64,000 nucleotides of DNA from positions 62,001 to 126,000 of the forward strand of contig CP141145.1 of NCBI GenBank assembly GCA_035235625.1. Direction: 5' to 3'. The first letter of the stretch is position 1, and every line of letters begins with the position of its first letter. Below the pieces are notes generated by a model, which was not told the DNA's origin, made no database searches, and saw only the letters and a list, made by a program, of their open reading frames with translations. Below, one piece after another: positions 42,551-53,955 of the stretch. Both the position numbers and the translations under genes were made by a program. Source of the DNA: Saururus chinensis. Lineage: Eukaryota; Streptophyta; Magnoliopsida; Piperales; Saururaceae.

Positions 42551-42935
42551 TGTCACACCCAACGTTTTTCCTTACATTTAATTGAAAATCTTACAAATAT
42601 TTTATTTCAAAATACAGATGTAGATCAAATGAACCAACAAAATTCAAAACATGTGAAAATAATTTTCGTAAATTAATTCATCATACAACAAAACTAACAT
42701 TCTTAGGCGTGACCCGAAATGAAAACATATAAGTAAAACATGTCATGGCCATGGCCTTTAAAAACAAATACATCTCAGGCCTTTCTGAGTACATTTTCTT
42801 CAACAGTCTGTGTTATGATTCATATATACATACATAAGTTCAGAAAATAATATATTTTTCTCACCTTAATCAATACATGAGATCGTGACACTAAAATCCT
42901 AAGGGCAAGAATTTTAGCCAAAAGGCTATCAATCA
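42551..42935. mobile_element. Outer LTR-like element, 5' piece
   Basis: Starts TGTCACACCCAACG and shares with 29306 onward the words CATGGCCATGG/CATGATCATGG, AAACAAATACATCTCAGGC, GAGTACA..CAACAGTCT and GAGATCGTGACAC. It breaks off at 42935, where another element begins, and resumes at 49036 with the AACCTGCAAAA..GGGTGAGTATTTTCATACTC part. It is therefore a member of the family at 29306-34155, split by a nested insertion. No coding potential. Confidence 0.65.
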
Positions 42936-45295
42936 TGTCACGACCCGGATTTTTAAAAGTATTTTTAAATAGCACGAACGGTAAGTAGAGAAATTTTTTT
43001 TTCTTGAATACAAAACAAATCATTCGATTAAATATCGAAGACATGATAACTGGGGTTCGCAAATACAAATATCAAATTATATGATATTTATACGTCTCAA
43101 AATTTCAACAACAGCTCATCCATCTAAGTACAAGTTTGTCATCCGTTTGAAAATAAATAATAAGTTGACTCTCATGCTAAAGGTACACTATCGTACCGGA
43201 GTTGCAGAAATACAGAAACTTCTTCTTGTGCTCGTCTGTCTTGGTCTCACTTGTCGTCGCCTAGAGCATTTGCAACCAACCAAACGAAGCAACCACAACA
43301 ACAACAACGGAATCTCTTCGCCTTCATGAGAAGAGCTTCCAAAGGACAAAAGAATTTATTCATATTTTTTGAATCGGGCCAACATCACCCGATCTTAGTT
43401 GCCTACGTACTCATCAGACAATATCTCCAATGTTTCCAACAAGATCGGATATAGTCCTAGTTTTGCCTAGAAACTATTCTATCTTAAGAAACATATCATC
43501 ACATGTGAAATGCTTCTATATTTTTAACCAACCTACATTTTAGTAAGTCATTTAATCATTCCACTTGTCTAATTAACACGCAATAACAAATAATGTTATC
43601 AATTATCTCACATCCCTTGTTCGATAATTAATACTATAAAATCTGTAACTCAGAGATGACTCGCCCCTCGGGAAAACTCTAAACATAGTACTCCAACCTT
43701 GGAGTAGACTGCTTAACAATAGCTTGACCCAAATCCCGAGGGCTCTCAATAGCCTGCCAAAAAACTAGAGAAGAGGATCCCAACTGTACCCATGGTCACA
43801 GATTGGTGAGAAGCACAAGCCTTCCATGATGCTCATACAACTCCGCTTTTTGTACATACTAAATAGTCCTCAGAAGACCTGCGGTAAAGACCATCTAGTC
43901 AATACCAAAACCACCGTGGCGATGAAGAAGCATATTGCAATCTCCACCATCCCAACTCTGGGAGAAAATGTCTTATAAGACATTACTAATGTATCCAACT
44001 GACTCACACTTCTATTCACACGAATGTCAGCAGTTCACTCAAAGGGTATTTCTATCATTTGGTTTAAAGCCTTATTGAGAACTCAAGCATACTACTTGAC
44101 TTCATGGACTCTATGTAATTTTCCTTCATGTGATGGGGTCGTGAGCCCCTTGAACCAACCCTAGTTTGGACTAACAGTTTACTATAAACCCTAAGGGCAA
44201 AAGGGTCAAATAACCACTCAATGAGATTTTTCCTTACTAAGTGGTTTAACATATAATTTAGGTTATCCATTAAACTCTCACTGAGAATTTTTCTAATTTT
44301 TAATATTACTCACAGGCCACTGAACTGGAGCCCCAAAATTGGGTAAGTGGTTTTCACATGATAATTTAACAATAAGGGAAAAAAGGGACATTTTACATTC
44401 TTTGGGATGTTTACTGGGTCCAAAACTTGGTCCAAATACTCCCACACCTCTCAAAGTCCAAGATTATTTTTCTAGAATTATTTTGACATTTTTACACCCC
44501 TAACCGGACCCGGTTCAACCCTTCATTTATTTCTCTCTCTTTTTTAACCCGAACCGGGTCAGAACACTACGGTTCGGGTCAACGACCCGCAACATGGGCT
44601 GTCTTCCTTGCGTCCGGCCAGAGACATTTCAGCCTCTGGCGGCGCTGCCCTTGGCCGCCATGGCAGGGTAGCGGCCAAGGCTGGTAGGATTGCCACCAGG
44701 CAGCGATCGCAGTGGCTCTGACCCCTGCTGTTGCCCAGTGGCCGGCCGGGGCCAAGGTGCCCCGTTTGTTTTTTTAACAATCGGTGGTGGCGTCACGATG
44801 GCAGGCCACCACGGCCGACAGATGGGCCGGGCTTGATTAGATCGCCATTGTCCAACGATTCTGGCAGCCCTGGTCCATCCTCCGGCCACCAGCTGTGCCA
44901 CGCCGCCGCATATTCTTTTTTTTAAAAAAAAACAACTGGAGGTCTTCATAGCAGAAGGCAAATCTACCATTGCCAAGGCCACCGAAGCCAAGGTCGCCCC
45001 TTTCCGATGGTGGTTATGACGACAGGAAATCAATTACTATTCACAAAATTTCATGAACAGTAATTGCAGAGACCAATATTAATTTCATTAAAATTAATTA
45101 ACAACTTCTCTATGAGTCTCAATTCGAAATATTACCTCTAAGGTTGAGTTGTTGTCAATCCACCGCCACCAACACTTCACCGGATTCTCGCTGAAAAATT
45201 TAAATGACAACTCATCGCTAAACCATCCCCAACTCCCAATTAACCCTAATTAACCTTTTTATCTGCTTGGAGATTAGGGTTTTCTAATCTCATTA
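42936..45295. mobile_element. Middle nested LTR-like element, left part
   Basis: Starts TGTCACGACCCGGATTTT and is homologous to the inner element at 45296 over most of its length (CATGATAACTGGGGTTC, CCATCTAAGTACAAGT, GTACCGGAGTT.CAGAAA, GCCTACGTACTCATCAGACA, CATGGACTCT.TGTAATTTTCC, TGAACCGGAGCCCCAAA-like). It is interrupted at 45295 by the inner element and ends at 49035 with GACGTTACA. Flanking pentamers are AATCA (42931-42935) and GATCA (49036-49040), four of five matching. The internal region is non-coding; a GC-rich piece (about 44590-45010) with GGCCGGCCGG words resembles the GC-rich block of the 29306 element only in composition. Probable solo LTR. Confidence 0.65.
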
Positions 45296-48200
45296 TGTCA
45301 CAACCCGGATTTTTAAAAGCATTTTTAAATAGCACGAACAGTAAGTAGGGAGAAATTTTTTTCTTTAAATACAAAACAAACCATTTGATTAAATATCCAG
45401 GTCATGATAACTGGGGTTCACAAATATGAATATCAAATCATACGATATTATTTAATGTCTGAAAATTCATAAAGACCAGCTCATCCATCTAAGTACAAGT
45501 CCATCGTCCATATGAAAATAAATAATAAGTTGACTCTCATGCTTAAGGTACACTTACGTACCGGAGTTACAGAAACGCTGAAACCTCTTGTGCACGCCTG
45601 CCTTGGTCTCACTTGTTGTCGCCTGGAGCATCTGCAACAAAGCAAACCAAACAACAACCACAACCACAATGGAGCATCTATGCCTACAGGAGAAGAGCTT
45701 CCAAAGGACAAAAGGTTTTATTAATATTTTTTGGATCCGGCCAACATCACCTGATGTTAGTTGCCTACGTACTCATCAGACAACATCTCTAATGTTTCCA
45801 ACAAGATCGGATCTAGATGTAGTTCTGCCTAATGCTACACTATACTAAGAAGCATAGCATCACACATGCAATGCTTAAGTATTTTCAAGCAACCTACATT
45901 TTATGCAGGTCCTTTAATCGTTCCACTTGTTCTAATTAAACAAGCAATATCAATGAATGTTATTAATTATCTCTCGAACCATTGTTCGATAATTAATATT
46001 CCTGTCTAATCCCAATGACAGACAGACTCATTAGATGTCAACCTAAGTGACAAATGACAATGAAACATCCTGGAATCCACCAGGCCCCTGGAATCCACCA
46101 GGCCCCTGGAATCCACCAGGAAGTGCCATCTCCCAACCTAGCCCGTAAGGACCTGACCAGAGTGGAAGGGCATGGCCCACAACTGCACCTGAACAGAAGT
46201 GGTCAGAGACGCCAACCAAGTAGGATGTCAGCGACCCTAATTGCGTGTACACTAAAAGATCCTCAATAGATCTACGGTGAGCCTTGCTCACAAGGAACTC
46301 CCTCCAATGGGGAGGTGCAACTACACTGTCAAATCAGCTGCTCCTCAATAGAGCTAAAACTCAGGAAACCATTCTAAACCCTATCTTGCTCATCTATAAG
46401 CCAGAATTCCGAATGACTATCCCAAACCCTATTAGTCCCTTCTAGACTAAGATTTATAACTCGAGACATGCCATCGGTTCATCAACCAAGGCAAATCGAC
46501 AGGTCAAAGGCTTTGTTCACTGTATGAACTAGTCCCAGACCCCTCTAAGGTATTTTAGTCTTTATCTTGATTAGGTGTTCTTGCCCAATTCAAAGCTATC
46601 AAACCCTAAACAATTATTCTTTCAATAATGTTCAACTAGTGATAAGTTACTATCACAATATCAATATCAAAAATCAAAACAAATAACAACATAAACAATT
46701 AAAACCACAAAGGTTCAAACAGATCATAATATCAATAATCAAAATCAATAATGATATTATAATTACTTGAGCTCTCATGCCCTAACCCTTCATGGGTTAA
46801 CTTATTAAATCTTTATTAAACTAGTCATATTGCACCTAAGGGCATTAGAGTAATTATTCAACATTGGATACAGTCTTCTCTGCACTCGGGTAAGTCTTTA
46901 ACCTCTCAAAAGGTTTCAGTATCACATTGGCCCGTTAACAACATCCACGTGACTGCGGGCCAGTTTGCATAGGGGTAGTTCTATCATTTGGTTTAAGGCC
47001 TTAATGACATCCAACGGGTCTAAAATTGAACTCAAGCACACTACTTAACTTCATGGACTCTGTGTAATTTTCCTGGCATGTGACGGGGTTGTGAACCCCT
47101 TGAACCGACCCAGGTTGTCTTAACGGTTTATGATAAATGCTAAGGGCAAAATGGTCAGTTAACTACTCTCTAGGCTTTTTCCTCACTATGAAATTTGGCC
47201 TATAATTAATTTACTTATTAAACTCTTACTGAGAATTTTCTCAATTTTTAACCCAACTCATAGTCTTCTGAACCGGAGCCCCAAAGTCGGGTAAATAAAC
47301 TGCTACTTAGTTACAAGGGTAAAATAATCATTTCCTTGAAACTGGGATTTATTTCCTATCTTAAAACTTGGAATAGATACCCATACTATTTTAGATATAT
47401 TCTGTGATTTTATTGAATTTTTCTCAAGTATTAAACTTATTGAACCGGACCTGGTTCAGTTGGATCTTTTTTTTTTTGTTTTTGCAAACTGTTCTCGAAT
47501 GACCATTGAACTGAACCCGGTTCACGGGTCGTCTTCTTCCTTCAGCCTGGAACAAAACACCCGGGAATAGGACAACGAAACAAAAGATTTATGCCAGAAG
47601 CATCATTGCTATTTAGTTTAAAGAAAACAGTAATTCAAATAGCATGAGAACAAAGTCCCAGAAGGTTGACACCACTGCACATATGAGAGAAGACCACAAC
47701 ATCTGATCCTCCTTCCACTATGTATGCAGGACCAAGGCACCGGGATGATCCCTTTTTTTTTTCCAGGAGCCAAGAATAAAGTAAGAGGTTGGTCTACCTA
47801 TAGTTAATGAAGACGGTCATGCAATTTGCCATTCTCATTAGATGTTGGTGCTGATATACAAATGAAGCACAAGAAAAATAATATATGACACATACTGTTC
47901 AGAATGGAGTAAAATCAGAACCATCAGAAAATACTGCAGAAGTATGCTTAGAGCTATTATTGTAGATCATTTGCATGAAAAGGCGATAAAGTTCCTGTTT
48001 TTATTTGGGTGGTATAAATGTAATAACTTTAATTTGATTCGCTTAGTCAAGCATATAATTTAATGACAGTAACATCAAATTCAATTGGCAACATAAAACA
48101 CCCAATTTAGTAGCAGAGAGAGAGAGACCTGCATGCCGCTCCTCCTCTACAAGGATGATGATGATGAGGCATTCCCTGTGCAGATGAATGTACGACCCTC

Positions 48201-48684
48201 CCCCTCCACCTTGCTTTCTCATCCCTGTTTCTTTTTCGTTGGCCATGCTTGTTCCCCAAAATCCCTCTTCTACGATGGTTCCTCTCCCCTCCTGCCCTTT
48301 AAGAGCCCTAATTAATTTTTTTTATAGGCATAGGATTAGGGCTCCTAATCCCATGAGAAATTAGGCCTCAAAAACCCAATTTCGGAACAGTAATTGATCG
48401 GGCCCGTATCATAACTTAAATGGATAGTTCGCACGTTCAATTCGGGTAAACAGGTCCTGCATATTAAAGTCAACTTCAAACAACCATATCTCCCTCATCC
48501 GGACTCCGATTCATGCATTCTTGGTGGCGTTTTGAAGCTCTTTCTGTCTACTTTCTATCCATATATATTTTAGACACCACTTCCAACTGATGGTCAAGTT
48601 ATTCCAATAAAAAGGTCAAGGGGTCTAGCACCCTAATTTCCACGTGTACGACTTCAGGAATTTAGAAAATTCCCAGACGTTACA
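45296..48684. mobile_element. Inner nested LTR-like element (probable solo LTR), 3.39 kb
   Basis: Bounded by TGTCACAACCCGG and CCCAGACGTTACA (TG..CA with complementary ends TGT.AC/GTTACA) and flanked by a perfect 5-bp target duplication CATTA (45291-45295 and 48685-48689). It has no gag or pol frames, so I take it as a solo LTR or a terminal-repeat-only derivative. It is homologous to the element into which it inserted. It contains a three-unit 18-bp repeat (46070-46120). Confidence 0.75.
46070..46120. repeat. 18-bp tandem repeat, nearly three units
   Basis: CTGGAATCCACCAGGCCC repeated without change (46070-46087, 46088-46105), then a partial third unit to 46120. The unit contains a CTGG..CCAG inverted repeat. 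It is absent from the middle element, so it expanded after the two copies separated. Confidence 0.85.
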
Positions 48685-48689
48685 CATTA

Positions 48690-49035
48690 AGAGTTGGAAT
48701 AATTGGCTATTTGGGCCTATTTTTTTATTAATTTCCATCACCAAAATAATTGGGCCCGTAAAGTGACTTAAACGGCCAATTTACATGTCCAATTCAGGTA
48801 AACGGACCTTGCATGTTATATAAAACTTAAGACGGTCGTATCTTCCTCATCCGAACTCTGATTCGTGCATTCTTCTTGGCGTTTTGTAGCTCTTTCTATG
48901 TACTTTCCATCCATATAGGATTCAGCCACCAACTCTAAGAATTGAATAAGTTATTTTAACGAGAAAGTCAAGGGGTCCAACACCCTAATTTCCCATGGTT
49001 AACTTCGAGAATTTAGAAAATTCTCGGACGTTACA
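48690..49035. mobile_element. Middle nested LTR-like element, right end
   Basis: Resumes the element interrupted at 45295. It aligns with the last 320 bases of the inner element: TTGGGCCCGTA, CAATTCAGGTAAACGGACC, CTCATCCG.ACTC.GATTC, TGGCGTTTTG.AGCTCTTTCT, AAGGGGTC.A.CACCCTAATTT and GAATTTAGAAAATTC. It ends GGACGTTACA. Confidence 0.65.
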
Positions 49036-49443
49036 GATCAACCTGCAAAATCCTCCAATCGAAGGGCTCAAAAAATAGGGTGAGTATTTTCATACTCAGT
49101 AGGAAAATACCCAGTAGGGAAAATAAATAAATGAACTTCATAAGTTCATACATTATGCATTCATGCAATCACACATGAGTCAAGAAGTACATGCAACATA
49201 AATAATGTATCTTACACAAATATGATCATATTGGCTGAACTTACACTTTCCCTTGTAGCAAAGTCTTACACTTTGAATAGTCTTACAAATGTACGCTTTC
49301 TCATATAACTTACACAAACTTGTACGACCTTACTCGTACAATCTTACTTGTACAATCTTACTCTTACTCATAAACTTACTCTTACTGTATTCCTTAGAAG
49401 CTTACACTTACACTTACTCTGGATCTTACACGTATAGCTTACA
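49036..49443. mobile_element. Outer LTR-like element, 3' piece (truncated)
   Basis: Matches the 29306 element from its AACCTGCAAAA position onward, with AGGGTGAGTATTTTCATACT, CTCAGTAGGAAAATACCCAG and the CTTACA-type degenerate repeats. Homology stops near 49443, well before the expected GGGGCATTACA end, so the element is truncated on this side. Confidence 0.6.
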
Positions 49444-49870
49444 AATTGCTTGTTGTGATTAGTATGTAATGATTAAATTTTGTATTTTTTTAATAATTAA
49501 GCATTAATTAGTCTCATATTGACTGCTGTGACAAAATTATCTGTTAAATATTACTATCAAACTGTGAACTAAATAACTACAAAATTGGTAAACTATAAAA
49601 CTGGAAAATTGGAAATTTAAAGTAAATTTGCTGGTTAAGTGGAAAAGTATGAACTAGATAACTAGAAAACTATACAACTAGAAAATGATATAACTAGATA
49701 AATATAAAATTGAAAAAACTTGATAATAAAGAGCTAGATTAGTGAGCAATAATTTATTTTTTAGGCATGATTTATCTTTTCAATATCTAAATTTTCCCTT
49801 TTCATTGATTTTTAATCTAACATCTTCTACAACTGTATATTTTATCATTGATTATAATATGATATCTTTG
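49444..49870. other. AT-rich spacer with short AACTAGATAA repeats
   Basis: No gene. Words AACTAGATAACTAGAAAA, ACTATAAAACTGGAAAA and ATATAACTAGATAAATA form an irregular short repeat between 49560 and 49720. It separates the LTR nest from the second Ulp1-type gene. Confidence 0.5.
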
Positions 49871-49872
49871 TA

Positions 49873-52800
49873 TTGGAAATGTCAAAGGCTACAGGAAAAA
49901 CAATAAAAAATGGGGAAAATAATCGAAGGCTATATGAAGGGGACCCCCAGTACAAGTCAACTTATTATTACATTGGAAAATTAAAAAAGCACGTTGACAA
50001 GCACAAAGTGCAGAAAAAGTTGTTTGAGAGAACATGTTCCGGTAAGTTTTTGGAATGTGAGGTTACGTGAAACATGTTCCCCGCCTAGGCATTTCACCAT
50101 CTCCTAAAGAGACATAAGTGGGATTTCCTATTGCAAGTGAATGAGAGGCTGAGCATCAAGCTTTCACCGAAGGAATTCTGCATGGTTACTATCCCCAGAT
50201 TTGCTGACTCTGCCCCTCTCTCCCATCAGTGCCTAAATTCTTGAAGAAAGGCAACCTCCTACTGTGAATATTTGGGTGGTCGATGTTATTAATAAGGAAG
50301 GAAGAGTTGTTCCAAAATATTAAAGTATGTGATAATGACAAGGATGTCGTCAAGTTGACGTTAGTTCTTGTGTTGGAAAGTTTATTGGTGGGTAGAGGAT
50401 GGAACAATAAGCTCAATAGGAGATACTTGTAGCTTGTAGATGACTTGGATGCTTTTGATGAGTATCCTTGGGGAAACCTCTGCTACTGGGACACATTGTG
50501 GGGTTTACAGCAAGGTGAAAGGTCTATGGGCAATGTAAATTACAATGTCTATGGTTTTGTGCATGTAGTAATGATAAGTTTTACTTATTTATTTAATTTG
50601 TTAAAATATTTTAGTAATTAATTGATGGAGAGTTATGTTTTAGGTGTGGGCAATGGAGAGGATTCCATTGCTGGGGGATTGCAAGCAAAACAAGGAATAC
50701 TTTTCCTTTTATTTGTATCTGGGCATCTTATAAGAAGCCTAAATTCAATTACATTGAAGAGGTAGTTTTTAGTGGGAAGGTATATACTAACTCTTCGTTC
50801 GTTTAGAATTAACTATGCTATAAACATACATGATACATTTACCTTGTAATTTGTATTGATGTGTAAGGTTGTGAAGACCATAAATGTGGATATGAAAGAC
50901 AAAGAGTCCAAGGCACTTATTCATGAAACTGCAAGTTTGAAGTCCTTCTTGATGAATGAGAGAGTAACCTTTTCATCATTTGTCAGTCTTCAAACACCTT
51001 CTAATGTTGAGGATGTTGATAGGAAGTCTACAGATGATGACTCCATGAGGAAATGGAATTTGCAAGAGGTGGCTCATTCATTAGAGGAAGAAATAAATAA
51101 GAATTTTGTAGTTAAATTAAGAGTGGCTGGGGAGATTCCTTGTGGTGGACAACTGTAGGTTGAGACATCTGATTGAAAGGAAAATAGAAAGGGGAAACAT
51201 ACGGTAGGGGATGGGGGTTTGCATGCCACTTTGTTCGATATACTATCTTCCTTAAGAAGGGTTGAAAATAAAGTAGATAGGGTTTATGAGAGAGTTGAAG
51301 GTTTGGAGCCAGAGGTTATTAAACAAGGCATCTAAGGAAAAGGTAAAAAGTAAACGAGGTTCAATTTTTCATTGCAAATTTTCCAACTTTTATATTTGAA
51401 TTAAAATGAGATGGAATGATGTGTTTGTAGGTGTCTTTTGTAGAAGAAAAATTTTTAGGTGAAATGGAGTGTGATTTGCCTGTTGTTGATAAATTAAGTA
51501 TAGTGTAAAACTGTAAAATAGTAAAACTGTAAAACTTTAAAATTGTAAAACAAATTTATTTTCTAATGATTTTATTTACGGTTTTATGCAGAATGTTGCT
51601 AAAGAGAGGGTTTAGGGAGAGGAGGAAAATGCTAAGAGAGAGGATGAGGAGGATGAAAATCTTGATGCAATGGAGGAGGATAAAGAGGAGGGCAATGAGG
51701 CAAAGGATGAGGAGGATAAAATTGAGGCAGAGGAGGAGGAGAGGGAGGAGGAGGATGCTGAGTCAAAGGATGCAAAGGAGGAGGACCAATTGGAGGACAA
51801 GGTGAGTGATAAGGATGGGGGACTGGAGAAGGATGCAATGAAGGCCAAGGAGGAGGACCAGTTGGAGGAAAACCAAGGGGGAGTGGAGAAGGATGATAAG
51901 GAGGATGTGGAGGATGAAAAGCTGGAAGAGGAGCAAGGGGGAGTAGAGAAGGTTAAAAAGGAGGCCGAGGAGAAGGCTGAACGATGGAAGTGAAGCAAGG
52001 GGGAATGGAGAATGATGGTGGAAGGATGGAGGAAGAGGAGGTTGGAAAAGGGGGTGACGTGGGGGCTATTGTTGCTATTGAGGTACAAATACTTTTTGTT
52101 TATTAAATATACTTACATATAACAAGAAATAATATTTTCATACATTCTTGTAATCATGTAGGATGAAGAAGAGGATAATCAACCTTTGAGTAAGCATAAA
52201 TTAGAAATTACACCAACAGGAAGGGTGATGAATAAGAGTATATATCGAAAAATCCCTACACAGACCCACAAAAAAAGAGAAAAAAAAGAAAATCCACTGA
52301 GAAGGATATGAATATTCTCCTTGAACCCCTAAAGTTTGATACATCTTCCATGAAGAAGTTGAAGATCAATAAATTGTTCATGCTAAGCGAGGCTGCTCGT
52401 CTGGGTTTTACTAACCCTATTTCATTTGGGGCAATGAAGGAAAATAAGTTAAATAAGTTTTTGGAGAAGGGTGCAAAGAAGTAAGTTCATTTGTTACTAT
52501 TCCCAATGAGGTACTTTTAATAGTAATACTATTTACTTGGCATTGTATTTGATTTAAGGGTTGTTATTTGTACTAAGTATATTTGAAGACCTTGGGGTAC
52601 TCTTTTAACCCCAACATTATTGAAGGGTATTACAAACACTCGGAGTTGGCTAGGAAAAGAAGTATGTGTATTGATTTATTTTGTTTTAATCTATGTTTGT
52701 AATAGCTAAGGGAGGAATATATATTAATCTATTAGTTTTATTTTTATATAGCACATTGATGCTTATGTGACACTCATGCGCAATAATAGGCCTCACTGAG

Positions 52801-53515
52801 TTAGGGACCAAACATTCCACTCAGTACATTTTCTGGTAAGTCTTATCATTTTTTTAATACACTAAACTATGAATTGTGAATATATAACTATCAATAGGAT
52901 ATTCATGAAGTGGATAGTGGATAGTGGATAGCTGTCAATTAAACCCTTTCAAGCTAAAAGTTAATTGTAATGTGTTTGTAGAGATTGCTTGTGCATGATT
53001 GCAAGGATGAATTAGATAAGTGGTTGCAATTCAAACGTGCAGGCAAGCTGCCACAGTTAGAGGAATGGGCAGCTATGTGAACATCAGTCCCAACCTCTTT
53101 GAAGAGCATATTGAGTGTCAAAGAAAAACTATTTTTAGAATCTTCACATCATTACTTCCCACTCCATGTCAACAACAATCATTGGATTTTGGTGGTGCTC
53201 CATATATGGGAAGCTGATTCAAAATTTTGACCCTCTTTACTCCAGGGAGGCATAGGAAAAGTATTACACCAAGGTGAATAAGCTGAAGGTCCTTATACCT
53301 CTCCTTCTCTATAAGTTTGGTTGGTTAGAGTGCACCAGTTGGTGGACGATGGATATTGTAGATGTAGTAGGTCACCCCAAAAAGGTTAAATGTGATGAAT
53401 GTAGGGTTCTTGTATGCTTATACATGTGGTATTTGTCACACCGGTATGCATTTGACTTCACTGGTGAGGATGTGCCCCGGCTAAGGAAGTTACTTGCTTA
53501 CTAGTTATGGACAAA
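49873..53515 (+). pseudogene. DUF1985 / acidic linker / Ulp1-type protease pseudogene
   Basis: The first exon, starting at an ATG at 49873-49881, reads MSKATGK.., KKLFERTCSGKFLECEV, then (after stops) LSPKEFCMVTIPRFAD, LVLESLLVGRGWNNKLNR and LVDDLDAFDEYPWG. This is the DUF1985-type domain found in plant Ulp1-bearing elements. The next exons give VWAMERIPLLGDC (50645 on) and a 100-codon open exon (50868-51158). A strongly acidic Glu/Asp/Lys repeat follows (51593-51993, one stop). Then come IDAYVTLMRNNRPH (about 52755) and, near 53000-53215, the Ulp1 core with HVNNNHWILVVLHIW. A final open stretch (53274-53504) ends DECRVLVCLYMWYL..DVPRLRKLLAY, where DEC takes the place of the DCG catalytic Cys motif. 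Numerous stops and shifts: dead copy, possibly transposon-borne. Confidence 0.7.
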
Positions 53516-53955
53516 AAAGGGTTATGGTATGAATTTAGTCACTCATCATATGTTTTCTTTTCATAACATTTAATACAACTGTTGAACCCATTTTTTAAGA
53601 GGATGACAATGTCATTCTGGAGACAGAGAAGCAAGAATAAACAACCAAGCATGACATGTATGAACGGTGGGTAGGATGCAGTCTAATTTGGGAGCACTAA
53701 GAAGCCTAGACATCAGTTCAACTCAGCTATCATGCGATCAACCCTCATAATTGGTGGGGCACGTCTCAACTGTGGATCTTCCTCACCAATAGTAGCAGGT
53801 TGGTCTATGACAATTTCTCTCAGCGCAGCATAAAATTATGGTGCACTGAAAGGAATTGTTCACCATTCTCTTTTCTTTTCCGTGAGAAAATATTCACTTC
53901 TTCTTTGGTCGTCCTGTCAAAATCCTCAAATGTGTACATGTATACATGTCCTGTC
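53516..53955. other. Tail of Ulp1-type locus, no clear exon
   Basis: Contains short frames only (for example 53800-53991) and no motif I recognise. It runs into the TTAGCGAC-type tandem array. It may be the 3' part of the same transposon or locus. Confidence 0.4.

Noticed and set aside
51612..52088. 158-codon minus-strand Ser/Pro-rich frame
   Set aside because: It is the antisense of the acidic Glu/Asp repeat of the Ulp1-type pseudogene.
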